The position numbers and the translations under genes are program-made. Shown one piece after another: positions 45,274 to 56,813 of a stretch of 64,000 nucleotides of DNA (position 1 is the first letter of the stretch; every line of letters starts with the position of its first letter). The notes beneath the pieces were generated by a model that did no database searches, was not told the origin of the DNA, and saw only the letters and a list, made by a program, of their open reading frames with translations. This stretch comes from Leptobrachium leishanense (Eukaryota > Chordata > Amphibia > Anura > Megophryidae), in the NCBI GenBank assembly GCA_009667805.1, contig CM019067.1, positions 164,845,073 to 164,909,072 of the forward strand, given 5' to 3'.

Positions 45274-46565
45274 TCTTAATTATATTGATGGTGTGTTTTA
45301 ACACAATTGATCAGAGTTGAGGTGTGTTTTGTGCTTACTGGTGTTTGTTATTAATGATTAAAAATAATCGTAAAATGTGCAAAATGTTAAAAGGACACTG
45401 TAGCCACCATGAATCTTTAATATGAATTAAAGGGAAACTCTTGATTTAAAACAAAGGGGGGTGGGGAGGTAAATATAACCCCTCCTGAACCACACCACAC
45501 CCCCCTTGCACAGTAACCCTAGAGTGAGCAGAATAATCACCATTAACCCAGCAACAAGCTCCCTCTGTGCTGCTCTGGCCTGTTCAGTTCCTCAGCAGCT
45601 GCTGAATTGCTACATTGCAGCAGTAGTTAAGTTTGTTACAGCAGTCTCACTGAACTCTTTGGCTGTGAATAAGAAATTGCTAATGGCTGAGGAAATGAAC
45701 AGGCCTCTGGATCTGACATGTTTTGGCTTCAATTTAAGCTGCTGCTGTAACGGGATCTGGAGTAAGCATCCAGCCAATTCAGTTGCAAGAGCTAATGTGA
45801 GAACCTTTGGCCAGAATGTTCAGAATCTCTGTGTCTCTGGGTGTATGTCAGAATCTATGGGTCTCAGGATATATGTTCAGAGTCTCCAGGGCCTTGATGG
45901 ATCAGATCTGTGTATGTGCACAGCTCAGATCCATCATTCTATGGGACTTTACCTATGTAAAGTTTGCATTTCCTTTACTACACAAGTAGCACCGGAAGCA
46001 CAAAAAGCCTCAGGGACTTCTGGGTTCTGGAGTGCCTGAGCTGAAGAGGAGAAGCTGTGCATGTAAAGGGACAAAAGAAAAATAAAATAAATAATTGGGC
46101 AAAGACTGTCAGCAGCCCCTGCCCAATTATTTAAGGTCAAAAAGAGGGAACTCCACTTTTCAGTGGAGTGTTCCTTTCATACTGTCAGGTCCATCACCAC
46201 CGGCGCAAAAAGGTAATATCCGGTGTTGCCACAACATGAAATGTGCTGCCTGGATTCCCTTTACTACCTGCAGGACTTCTCTACAGGTGTCAGCCCTTAC
46301 CTATAATCAGCTCTCTTTAAAAGGAGATCACGCCCTTCCCTCCTTGCTTCTGCATTGATGTTTTACCACTCAGTGTACCTGCCTGACCTGCAAGAAACTT
46401 GCCCCCTGGATCGGATTCTATACCTGATTTGTGTACCAAAATGTCTGGCTTTGATTACTGGACTCTCTGCCTTCTGATTACCTATGACCCTTGGCTTCCC
46501 TCTGGACTTTGCTTATGGACTACCCCTTGATACTGCACCTTGTAAACCCTGCAACCCACCGTGAT
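45274..46565. other. Unassigned sequence with a weak MITE candidate
   Basis: TTAAAAGGACACTGTAGCC at 45388 and GGAGTGTTCCTTTCATAC at 46180 are loosely inverted and may bound a decayed element. TGTCAGGTCCATCACC at about 46185 looks like an LTR start without a demonstrable end. A 177-codon open frame at 45506-46039 has no recognisable motif. Confidence 0.35.
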
Positions 46566-46569
46566 CACC

Positions 46570-47515
46570 CAGAAACCCTGAGATTCTAAACATACACCCA
46601 GAGACCCTGAGATTCTAAACATTCACCCAGAGACCCTGAGATTCTGAACATACACCCAGAGACCCTGAGATTTTAAACATAAACCCAGAGTTCCTGAGAT
46701 TCTGAACATAGACCATGAGATTCTAAACATTCACCCAAAGACCCTGAGATTCTAAACATTCACCCAGAGACCCTGAGATTCTAAACATACACCCAGAGTT
46801 CCTGAGATTCTGAACATAGACCCTGAGATTCTAAACATTCACCCAGAGACCCTGAGATTCTAAACATTCACCCAGAGACCCTGAGATTCTAAACATACAC
46901 CCAGAGTTCCTGAGATTCTGAACATAGACCATGAGATTCTAAACATTCACCCAGAGTTCCTGAGATTCTGAACATAGACCCTGATATTCTAAACATTCAC
47001 CCAGAGACCCTGAGATTCTAAACATTCACCCAGAGACCCTGAGATTCTAAACATACACCCAGAGTCCATGAGATTCTAAACATTCACCCAGAGACCCTGA
47101 GATTCTAAACATTCACCCAGAGACCCTGAGATTCTAAACATTCACCCAGAGACCCTGATATTCTAAACATTCACCCAGAGACCCTGAGATTCTAAACATC
47201 CACCCAGAGACCCTGAGATTCTGAACATACACCCAGAGTTCCTGAGATTCTGAACATAGACCATGAGATTCTAAACATTCACCCAAAGACCCCGAGATTC
47301 TGAACATACACCCAGAGTTCCTGAGATTCTGCACATAGACCCTGAGATTCTAAACATTCACCCAGAGACCCTGTGATTCTAAACATTCACCCAGAGACCC
47401 TGATATTTTAAACATACACCCAGAGACCCGGAGATTCTAAACATTCACCCAGAGACCCTGAGATTCTAAACATTCACCCAGAGACCCTGAGATTTCGAAC
47501 ATACACCCAGAGTTC
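46570..47515. repeat. 28-29-bp minisatellite (ACCCAGAGACCCTGAGATTC)
   Basis: About 33 units of ACCCAGAGACCCTGAGATTC + TAAACATTC are present, with variants GAACATACA and AGTTCCTG. The array resumes at 50575-50960. Confidence 0.95.
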
Positions 47516-47749
47516 CAGGGCCAGCCCAAGACATTGTGCTGCCTGGAGCGAAGGAAGAAATGCTGCCCACCCCCAAAAAAAAAAAACACGCAGCGTGTAT
47601 GAGCGTATCACAGTGCGCCACAGCAATAAAATTCAAACACTCATACACACTGTACATAATAATTTTCTTGCTGTGGAGCTCTGTGATTCAGTAATGTGAG
47701 GTGTATAGAGCCCAGCGTCACATGCCCAGCAGAGCCCAGTGTCACATAC
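47516..47749. other. Transition sequence between minisatellites
   Basis: CAAGACATTGTGCTGCCTGG and GCGTATCACAGTGCGCCAC lie here, possibly part of the element hosting the next minisatellite. Confidence 0.35.
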
Positions 47750-48183
47750 CCAGCAGTGCCCACACATGGATATATTTGCCCCCAGACTCACTCATGGATA
47801 TATTTGCCCCCAGACTCACACATTGATATATTTTCTCAGATATATTTGCCCCCAGACTCACGGATATATTTGCCCCCAGACTCATAGATATATTTGCCCC
47901 CAGACTCACGTATATATTTGCCCCCAGACCCACGTATATATTTGCCCCCAGACTCACGGATATATTTGCCCCAGACTCACGGATATATTTGCCCCCAGAC
48001 TCACGGATATATTTGCCCCCCGACTCATGTATATATTTGCCCCCAGGCTCACACATGGATATATTTGCCCCCAGACGGATATATTTGCCCCAGGTTCACT
48101 CATAGATATATTTGCCCCAGGTTCACTCATAGATATATTTGCCCCCAGACGGATATATTTGCCCCAGGTTCACTCATAGATAT
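47750..48183. repeat. Minisatellite (GGATATATTTGCCCCCAGAC), kin of 28714-30830
   Basis: About 17 units of 20-29 bp share GGATATATTTGCCCCCAGAC+TCA. Both the motif and the CACACATGGATATATTTGCCC start resemble the first units of the 28.7-kb array, implying a common ancestor. The array resumes at 50492-50545 after the palindrome. Confidence 0.9.
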
Positions 48184-48294
48184 GAAGGAAGGGTTCGGTG
48201 GAGGCGCTCGTAACTAGATATAAGGTATAAGTGTGTATTAATGCTGCCAACTAGAGGGTGGCACAGGCTCTCGAATGAGTGTGCAGATAGGATC

Positions 48295-50489
48295 AGGTAA
48301 AAGGTAGGGTAACTAGTGGCACAGTGATTCCAGTTACTCCTTATGCGATATCTCAAGGACTAATTGCATGTACCATACAAATCATCAGTATGCAATGCAA
48401 AGTGCAAATGCAAATCACAAAGGGTATAGGTAATCACAGTAGTCTGTATATGCAACACATTAAAATGCAATGGCAACAATTAGAGTAAAGTGCAAATGCA
48501 CCAGTGAATTAAAGTGCAAGTGCAGCGATAAGGACAATACAACAGTGAAAAATGAGGATCTAGCTATAGTGTCCAGTCTAGTCCATAAAAAGGACTTTCT
48601 GCCAATGTCCAAGAAAGTCTATGATGTTTATATTCCAGTTCCTAAGTGGATGGGTGATGCATCAAATGTGCTCGAGATTAATTCCAATATTACCCCTTCC
48701 ACAATTGTCGCAGGCTTGTTTGGGCGTGTCTGCTCCTCTAGTAGTCTTGATGAGCTCCACGGCAGTAGATATAAATAAGAAAAAAAGGAGAAGGGGGATA
48801 ATAGTGCAGAAATCTTCTATATGAGTGTGTTGCAGTAAGTAAAAATGCACACTTACAAGTTCCAGAGCCTAATTGAATCCAGGCTCTGGAGTGAAACGCC
48901 TTGTGCCTAAATCTAGGGTGGTCACTGCCCTTCTTTAAAAGGTCTTCTTACTCCACCTCAGCCAGGGGACACAAGAATAGAGAAGATACAACGCTCTCAT
49001 AGCATGATACCAGTCTTACAATAATGTATTAGGAGAGGGAAAAAAGTTTACACTCACCATTACAGGAGCTTTAAGGGTCCAGGCTCAACTGTTACGCTTG
49101 CGGAGTTCCTTATCGGTGAACTCCTGAACCTCTTTGGCTGCTCTCTCTGCACCACTCTGCACCGGATCGTGATTTGTTGGGTGTCTTCAGTGTTGCTTTA
49201 CCAAATCCAAAGGCTTGTGGGGTAGCGTGGAGACAAAAGGGCTAGGCAAGAATCGTAGTCTGGAGACGGTCTGAGGTTCAAGGGCTGGTAGAGAGAATGC
49301 AGAGTCGATGGGCAAAGCAGAGGTCTGGTACACATAGAGCATAGATATCATAGGTCCTTTCAGGTCAAGGGATGGTAGTTAATGCAGAACTTCTGCATTA
49401 ACTACCATCCCTTGACCTGAAAGGACCTTTGATACCTATGCTCTATGTGTACCAGACCTCTGCTTTGCCCATCGACTCTGCATCCTCTCTACCAGCCCTT
49501 GAACCTCAGACCGTCTCCAGACTACGATTCTTGCCTAGCCCTTTTGTCTCCACGCTACCCCACAAGCCTTTGGATTTGGTAAAGCAACACTGAAGACACC
49601 CAACAAATCACGATCTGGTGCAGAGTGGTGCAGAGAGAGCAGCCAAAGAGGTTCAGGAGTTCACTGATAAGGAACTCCGCAAGCGTAACAGTTGAGCCTG
49701 GACCCTTAAGGCTCCTGTATTGGTGAGTGTAAACTTTTTTCCCTCTCCTAATACATTATTGTAAGACTGGTATCATGCTATGAGAGCGTTGTCTCTTCTC
49801 TATTCTTGTGTCCCCTGGCTGAGGTGGAAAGTAAGAAGACCTTTTAAAGAAGGGCAGTGACCACCCTAGATTTAGGCACAAGGCGTTTCACTCCAGAGCC
49901 TGGATTCAATTAGGCTCTGGAACTTGTAAGTGTGCATTTTTACTTATTGCAACACACTCATATAGAAGATTTCTGCACTATTATCCCCCCCTTCTCCTTT
50001 TTTTCTTATTTATATCTCCTGCCGTGGAGCTCATCAAGACTACTAGAGGAGCAGACACGCCCAAACAAGCCTGCGACAATTGTGGAAGGGGTAATATTGG
50101 AATTAATCTCGAGCACATTTGATGCATGACCCATCCACTTAGGAACTGGAATATAAACATCATAGACTTTCTTGGACATTGGCAAAAAGTCCTTTTTATG
50201 GACTAGACTGGACACTATAGCTAGATCCTCATTTTTCACTGTTGTATTGTCCTTATCGCTGCACTTGCACTTTAATTCACTGGTGCATTTGCACTTTACT
50301 CTAATTGTTGCCATTGCACTTTAATGTGTTGCATATACAGACTACTGTGATTACCTATACCCTTTGTGATTTGCATTTGCACTTTGTATTGCATACTGAT
50401 GATTTGTATGGTACATGCAATTAGTCCTTGAGATATCGCATAAGGAGTAACTGGAATCACTGCGCCACTAGTTACCCTACCTTTTACCT
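48295..50489. mobile_element. 2.2-kb near-perfect palindrome (about 1.1-kb arms)
   Basis: Arms 48295-49389 and 49391-50489 are reverse complements with a single central base (GCAGAA C TTCTGC, 49384-49396). Differences are few: for example GGCACAGTG against GGCGCAGTG at the outer end, CATAGATATCATAGG against CATAGGTATCAAAGG near the centre, and GAGAATG against GAGGATG. The 111 bp at 48184-48294 belong only to the left side. It interrupts the ATATTTGCCCC minisatellite, with TCACTCATAGATAT on both sides. The same 102-codon open frame appears in each arm (48470-48778 and 50006-50314, opposite strands) but resembles no known protein. Confidence 0.9.
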
Positions 50490-50574
50490 CACTCATAGAT
50501 ATATTTGCCCCCAGGCTCACACATGGATAGATTTCTCCCCAGGCTCACCTCTGCCAGGCCCCTCCAAGGGGCAG

Positions 50575-50960
50575 ATCCTGAACATACACCCAGAGACCCT
50601 GAGATTCTAAACATTCACCCAGAGTCCCTGAGATTCTGAACACACACCCAGAGTCCCTGAGATTCTGAACACACACCCGGAGTCCCTGAGATTCTAAACA
50701 TTCACCCAGAGACCCTGAGATTCTGAACATACACCCAGAGTCCCTGAGATTCTGAAAATACACCCAGAGTCCCTGAGATTCTAAACATTCACCCAGAGAC
50801 CCTGAGATTCTAAACAATCACACAGAGACCCTGAGATTCTAAACATTCACCCAGAGTCCCTGAGATTCTAAACATTCACCCAGAGACCCTGAGATGCTGA
50901 ACATACACCCAGAGACCCTGAGATTCTGAACATACACCCAGAGACCCTGAGATTCTAAAC
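50575..50960. repeat. Continuation of the ACCCAGAGACCCTGAG minisatellite
   Basis: About 13 units are present, variants mostly ACCCAGAGTCCCTGAGATTC. The array ends abruptly at 50960 in a TTAA element. Confidence 0.93.
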
Positions 50961-51114
50961 ATTATGAATCTGCAGAGTCTGCCGGAAAGAACGATATCTA
51001 ATATGTCTGGGTCATTTAATAAAATGTGGCTTCAAATCGCGTTTAAACATGATGAGCGAAATGGGTAAAAATGAGCTGAGCACACAGCAGTGAAATGCAG
51101 GGTTAAGGGGTTAA
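50961..51114. mobile_element. TTAA-flanked element, terminal fragment (copy 6)
   Basis: ATTATGAATCTGCAGAGTCTGCC through TTTAAACATGATGAGCG to GGGGTTAA at 51111-51114 matches the end of copy 2. The rest of the element is missing. Confidence 0.8.
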
Positions 51115-52569
51115 ACAGCATATCAGACGAACATTTAGTAGAGAAATGAACACTTTTCAGAAGCACAGGTGTTGTTTGATACATGTTCAGGAGACACCTC
51201 CAGACACCCTCAGTCTATAGACAATGTATCAAATTCATTAGACCAGACTAATTAAAAGCACATGTTATTTCCAAACACTAATTAAACACCTGTTGTTTAC
51301 GCCGTTTGAGAGCACATGTCATTTAGAGGTGAGAATCTTTACACCTAGACATTATTTTTTAATTCAATATCTAATAAACCGTTGCTTATAATATTCTGCA
51401 GTAAAGACTCTCTTTATTTCTAGATTTTTTAGTATTTTTTAAGCATTTTTTATACTTTTTCAAAAAAAATTAAAAATTCATCGAACTCGAACCGAACACG
51501 CCGAAAAGTTCGGGAACTTTCGAACTGCCGATGTTCGAGTCGAACTCCGAACTGATCAAACCGAACAGCTCATCCCTAGTATACAGCCACATATACTGTA
51601 TTTAGGAATGATTTAAATAAGTATAATGCTTTTGTTTCTCCAAACAATAAATAATCAGTTGATGCAATATTAAATGTAACTACAACTATCCCTCTTGATG
51701 CCTTGTGTGACATTTATGCTTTCTGTGATAAGCCTGATGTCTCATGTCATTTTACTTATATTTTTTTTGTGGCTTTTGAGTTTATGTATATATAAAATTA
51801 AAATGTGAAATTAAATGAATTTTTACATATGAACATGAAACTTTTCTATAGCAATAAAACCCCATAAATCACAAAGACAATGCAAAACAGACAAAGATTT
51901 GAACAAAATAATTAGAGGCATATAATGGAGAATGAATGAAAACAATGCTATACATCACACTATAAAAAATGACAAGACTAGTAGGTACTTAATACATCAG
52001 AAAAGTCATGCGAAACCAAGTCTCATTAATAAAAAAAAAAATCTATTTTAGACTGTTTGTCAACTGTGAATAACCATGTAAATTGTGACAATAAAAATAA
52101 GCAAAAATATCTAAAGGCAGCAAATAAAAATTAGTGGAGAAGTTGTAACTGGTTATTTTTAGAATGGCATTATCATGATAAAGGTCCAGTGTCATTGGCT
52201 GATTTTTGCTTTGCAGAAAACTTGCGAAACAAGAAAGCATTACCCGCATACCTTTTTTCTTTTACTGTACATGATTCACTTTTACTTTGAAAAAGCTATT
52301 ATTTTTTTTATAATGGTGTGTGTTTAGACTTATTAAGTCTACATGTCCAAAGTGTAGATCCAAAAGACTTTCATATGGAAGAGTCCAACATTCCAATCAT
52401 CCCTGGTATGATTATTGTATATTAGCAATCCCCACCACATTACATGTGGGTAGTTGAAGACCAACAAATGAAAATTACAGATAACTGGATTATCCAATTT
52501 GCTAACAGTCACCCATGACCTGTAATTCTTTCCAATAAGCTTACCTCCTCCCCAAAGGGTATTCTTACC
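51115..52569. other. AT-rich spacer containing a MITE fragment
   Basis: 51355-51578 is the inverted shared module followed by the hAT-like end GAACAGCTCATCCCTA (51578). The remainder shows no supported feature. Confidence 0.55.
51355..51578. mobile_element. MITE fragment, module plus hAT-like end
   Basis: AATATCTAATAAACCGTTGC, TGCAGTAAAGACTCTCTTTA and the terminal CAGCTCATCCCTA pair it with 25665-25930 in the opposite orientation. Confidence 0.7.
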
Positions 52570-53203
52570 TAAATACGGAAAAAATGGCGTCGCGCCCATA
52601 CTCACCGGAGCGGCAGCAACTGCCAGGAGTAACAGCCCAGTTAATGTATAAAAGGAAAAAAGTGTCATCTGCGCTCGTTTCTATGTGTTCCATGTACAAC
52701 AAAACACTATGAGGTTTTTCTTTGTTTCAATGGCCATTGCAACGTAAGCTCACTCGCCACTTCAAGGCACCTCTTTACAGAGTGAGTACCTAACAAATGT
52801 AACCAAAAGGCCGCTCTACTGAGCAGCTCCAAGCCCCTCCTGTTGATTTTCAGCTAAGGAGAGGCAGAGATATGGTGGGTTTTATTTATTTAGATGACAC
52901 TTTTTTTCCTTGTTATGTTTCATACATTAACTGGGCTGTTACTCCTGGCAGTTGCTGCTGCTCCGGTGAGTATGGGCGCGACGCCATTTTTTCTGTATTT
53001 ATGTATATAATGCTTGTAACACCAGTCCGTCGTTCTGCAGCTGTTCCTCTTTCCATGTTTTTGTTTTTAATCCCAAATGGGAAGTGTTTGGTGTGTGTAT
53101 AAATAAAACCCACCATATCTCTGCCTCTCCTTAGCTGAAAAGCAGCAGGAGGGGCTTGGAGCTGCTCAGTAGAGCGGCCTTTTGGTTACATTTGTTAGGT
53201 ATT
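52570..53203. mobile_element. Foldback element, second member of the 35.4-kb family
   Basis: Arms at 52570-52672 and 52890-53000 (GGCGTCGCGCCCATACTCAC... and complement), and at 52769-52893 and 53098-53203 (ACAAATGTAACCAAAAGGCC... and complement), interleave as two inverted pairs. GTGTCATCTGCGCT, CAATGGCCATT and AAGGCACCTCT link it to 35394-36555. Confidence 0.78.
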
Positions 53204-53840
53204 CTTACCTGTCTGGCAGTTATACTCAGGCTATTGTAGGTGCAGAAAAACAAAATTGAAATTATGAGAACACTGAGAGCAGAACCCACTCAGGTTTCTT
53301 GATATGGTGTTAATTTATGGTGCCATGAGAACAGAAGAGTCTATACCATATGAAAAATCAGCCTGCATCCACCCAAAACCGCAGTCAGAACTGAAATGCT
53401 GACGAGGTTTCCTTTCCAGCAGAGATAAAGCAACCCCTGGCAACCATTTTTAACCCTAGTTGGTCCTCATGAGTCTATAGGGGATACCTCACTAGGCACC
53501 TTGAGCAAGAAGTCAACATGTGGATTACCCCCTAAGCACATGGACAGCAAAAAGGGAATTGTGATAGTGAGATACAGAGAATAGGCAATGATATCAGTGG
53601 CCAGCTCTTTGCTATATACCTGCTGTGGTCTAGTAATAAGGTTTAACCCCATTGGTGCTTGTACAGAAGATTCTATACAATAATGATAATTAGCCGGTTT
53701 CCACCAAAAAAACAGCACAGGCACTTTTGGGCTCTGTTGTAGCTTTTTTTCTTGACTGTTTCCGCAAAAAAAAGAGAAGCAGAACAAGAATGCAGAAGAA
53801 GTCTCCTCTGCATGAGATATACAGCAGCTCTACCAATGAT
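53204..53840. other. Spacer
   Basis: No feature is recognised here. Confidence 0.45.
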
Positions 53841-54571
53841 GGGCTATAACACATTCTTCACGCAAAAAGCTTTGCGCAAAGCGAAAATATTTGCGCCAAG
53901 TGTTAAACTTTTGCGCGCGCAAATCACCGCTGGAATTACAATCCTCGTGGCTTTTTTCTTCCGCCGATCAATTGCGCGAGCAAACAGGAAGCGCACAAAT
54001 GCAAGAGCAGTATCGTCTCGCACAAAAATCTTTTTTTTGCATCCATTCAGTGAATCAAAATGAAGAAACACACCTATCAAACGCTGAGAAATTAATTGCA
54101 TCTGCCAGAGGCATTGGAGACGGGTTCGGGTTCTGCGTCTATGATACAAAATGAGCACATATGCTACAGTAATAATACACACAAACCTGCCATCATCCAT
54201 TATATTGTTGCTACATTCCTTTTTATGTGTGTTTTTTTTTGGGGGTTAGCCAGGTTGTTCAGCTATGCGGATAGCACCAGCTTTTAGGAGTTGCTGAAAT
54301 TATGCGCACAAAGGCTAATAACCGCAAAATAGATTGTATTAACATCCTCGTACCAGCGCACATTCTCATTTGCGCTCACAATGTTAAGTATAGGACGCGC
54401 GCAGTACAGTAAGCTCGCGCAGGGTTTGCGCAGGTTCACCCGCGCTGGACGATTGCATGCGGTTGTTGCTCTGACTATGTAATACGGGATTCGACGCAAA
54501 TGGTTTTACCCCACGCGTTTATGTTTTTTTGCGCCGGCGCAAACGTTTGCGTGAAGATTGTAATTTAGCCC
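53841..54571. mobile_element. 731-bp MITE rich in TTTGCGC words, 3-bp GAT duplication
   Basis: The ends GGGCTATAACACATTCTTCACGC and, complemented, GGGCTAAATTACAATCTTCACGC are flanked by GAT (53838-53840, 54572-54574). Subterminal sequence is saturated with GCGCAAA/TTTGCGC. No coding capacity. Confidence 0.82.
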
Positions 54572-54574
54572 GAT

Positions 54575-54945
54575 ATTGGTGCTCAATATGCCTCAACGGG
54601 AGGATGTATCTCAATGATCTCTAGGCACCTCGAGCAGAGGGTGGTGATACAAACTTTATACACAAATTGCATCCTGGGTAAAATGCTGAAATGAAATAAT
54701 GTTATTACAAAAAATCTTGTTATACTGTGCGCTACATGTTTTGACAATAATATAAATGTGTTTTATACACACAAAAATATATATATTTTCCAACCCGAAC
54801 CCCACACATATTCAGTAAAGCGCACTTTAATTAAGTCCAGAGGGCCATATCCATTAGTCTAATTATACAAAAGGTTAGGAGGTGCATGCACAGGGTGAAC
54901 ATTACTCAGTCACATATATATACATTTGTAAATGTGTAATGCATA
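54575..54945. other. Spacer
   Basis: No feature is recognised here. Confidence 0.45.
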
Positions 54946-55126
54946 CAGGGTTATTCAAAGCGAGGTGAAAAGCAGGAGAATGACTGGAGAATGGAAAATT
55001 CTAGGTCAAATATCCAAACCAGAAAAATTCTCCCATTCATCTCACTTTCCAAATCGGCTATTTTGACTTAGAATTTTCTATTCTTCAGTCATTCTCCTGC
55101 TTTTCACCTCTCTTTGAATAACCCTG
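54946..55126. mobile_element. 181-bp palindromic MITE (CAGGGTTATTC ends)
   Basis: The arms are complementary over almost the full length (GTGAAAAGCAGGAGAATGAC... mirrored by GTCATTCTCCTGCTTTTCAC). ATA occurs on each side (54943-54945, 55127-55129), possibly a 3-bp duplication. Confidence 0.88.
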
Positions 55127-55129
55127 ATA

Positions 55130-55400
55130 GTTGCAATCCCATTTCCTAACATTTTAAGATCAGATATTATTTTTAACCAAAATATAGATACATATCTGCT
55201 GTGAAGAAACATATGTCTTTAATTTTAAATATTTAAATGCTTGAATTTTGTCTTCCTTCACCAACATGCCTTTTTTTCTGCATAATTTATTTTTTTACAA
55301 AATGTTTGAGAAACATACCTGTACCATTTTAATTTATGAACAATTAAACCATAATGTAGCAAACAGAGCTTCTCTGCTTTCTATCTGGCTTCATATAATG
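55130..55400. other. Spacer
   Basis: Nothing is recognised here. Confidence 0.4.
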
Positions 55401-55403
55401 TTA

Positions 55404-55850
55404 GGCTGGGGTCAGACGAGTGTAGTGTTCACGTCTGTGATTGCGCCTAAAAGTACGTCCGTGATAGCATGACAGAAAGCCCATTGGAGCCCGTTACACG
55501 AAGTACGTCCGCACTGAACTGCGGACGCACAACGGCCGCGGCCCACGGACGCAAGGCAGGCAAGAACGTACAACTCCTAGAACGGCCGCACAAAGTGCGC
55601 TGCGTCCGCAACGTCCACATAGCTTTGTGTGTGAGTGATGGAACGTGGTCATACGGACTGCATTTATACATCCAGCATTTTTCACGGACAAAATGTTTTT
55701 GCTTTTTATTTTATTTTCTCTCCTACATCCGTCAAAATATACGTCAGTGAATAAACGGACTGTGTGGCCACTACTGCGTCTTCCGTACTGACGTACGTCC
55801 GTGTGCACGGACGTACAGTCCGTAGAAATCACGCTCGTCTGACCCTAGCC
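55404..55850. mobile_element. Harbinger-type MITE, copy B
   Basis: TTA duplication lies at 55401-55403 and 55851-55853. The ends are GGCTGGGGTCAGACGAGTG and CTCGTCTGACCCTAGCC. The interior repeats ACGTCCG/CGGACG words. Confidence 0.88.
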
Positions 55851-55853
55851 TTA

Positions 55854-56468
55854 GGGTTTTAACAGATATTTCTGAGGAAAAACGATAGGGATTTAGTTAA
55901 AAGATATGATGTTACTTTCTATAGACCTGCCGTATTTTCACTATACCCCATTTAGGAGGCGCTGTCCTGACCTAGGCTCATAACTGCTCTTATGAGATTA
56001 ACCTATTATTCGGGACAATCATGTTCCTGGGACATCCTGCAGTTCTTATTTTTTATTTTATTTAGCACATTATTTTTTTTAGCACCTCACATATCTTTTA
56101 TTAGTTTTTTGGATTATCTCATTTCACATAAATGTTTGGTCACTGTTACATGATCTAGATTTATTATATGTAGTGTTTATATATATATATATTTATTATT
56201 ACATTGATTTATCATTGGCAGTTATCATCGCTTACAGAAGCATTGATTAAATAATTAGCTTGATTACATTAAAGTTTTTTCTGCACAGATAGGGAACGGT
56301 TAAATTATTGATATGGCTAGACTCCAGTTCCCAAAAACCAACACGTTCATTGATTTGTGGCTGGTGTGCAGGTGACTGAGGTTGATTGCTTCCCCCATGC
56401 TAAAGCAGATACGCTAAAGCCCATTTGGCAATCTCTGCTGCTTCAGGCCCAGCTCTGTTCTGGGCACA
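55854..56468 (+). promoter_or_regulatory. Sequence upstream of nanos; 5' region not resolved
   Basis: AT-rich to about 56280, then of mixed composition. No clear TATA box at a useful distance and no upstream exon could be supported. The promoter and 5' UTR must lie here if the gene is unspliced upstream. Confidence 0.3.
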
Positions 56469-56813
56469 ATGGACCATAACTGGGATTTCAAAGCATGGAA
56501 TGACTACCTGGGTCTGTCTGCCCTAATCCTTGGTGGGTTGAGGAGAGGTGATTGTACTCAGCAGCCATCATTCAGACTTCAGGAGAAGGTCACAGCTGAG
56601 GTCCAAGGATGTGGCTTCTGCAGAAATAATCGGGAGGCGGCCCAGATCTATAATAGTCACTCCCTGAAAGGAACAGATGGACGGATCCTGTGCCCGATAC
56701 TGAGGGGTTATAAATGCCCTCTCTGTGGAGCTACTGGGGATAATGCCCACACCCTGAGATACTGTCCACTGAGATCACCTATGGGTATGGTGAAGAGCTG
56801 GACTGGTTACTGA
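56469..56813 (+). CDS. nanos1: Nanos-family RNA-binding translational repressor
   Basis: Nanos proteins bind target mRNAs with Pumilio and recruit the CCR4-NOT deadenylase, protecting germ cells. The frame encodes 114 residues from an ATG with A at -3 and G at +4. Residues 7-21 (FKAWNDYLGLSALIL) fit the CNOT1-interacting motif of vertebrate Nanos. Residues 48-75 form CX2CX12HX10C (C48, C51, H64, C75) and residues 83-99 form CX2CX7HX4C (C83, C86, H94, C99), the exact spacing of both Nanos zinc fingers with seven residues between them. LKGTDGR and GDNAHT resemble nanos1 more than nanos2 or nanos3, and the small size matches the compact frog protein. The last 11 codons overlap the first unit of a 41-bp minisatellite, so the C-terminus is odd. 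Splicing at 56784 to 58542 would replace it. Family is certain; paralogue is probable. Confidence 0.93.
   Translation: MDHNWDFKAWNDYLGLSALILGGLRRGDCTQQPSFRLQEKVTAEVQGCGFCRNNREAAQIYNSHSLKGTDGRILCPILRGYKCPLCGATGDNAHTLRYCPLRSPMGMVKSWTGY

Noticed and set aside
45506..46039. 177-codon open frame
   Set aside because: No recognisable domain, poor composition, and it lies within unassigned repeat-like sequence.
46185..46565. LTR starting TGTCAGGTCC
   Set aside because: No matching CA end or target duplication could be located before the minisatellite.
46570..47515. Possible CRISPR-like array
   Set aside because: Units of 28-29 bp repeat head to tail without unique spacers, in eukaryotic DNA: a minisatellite.
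48295..50489. Palindrome as an unremoved hairpin-adapter artefact
   Set aside because: The arms differ at several sites and one side has 111 extra bases, which an artefact would not produce. Kept as a finding, with a read-level check advised.
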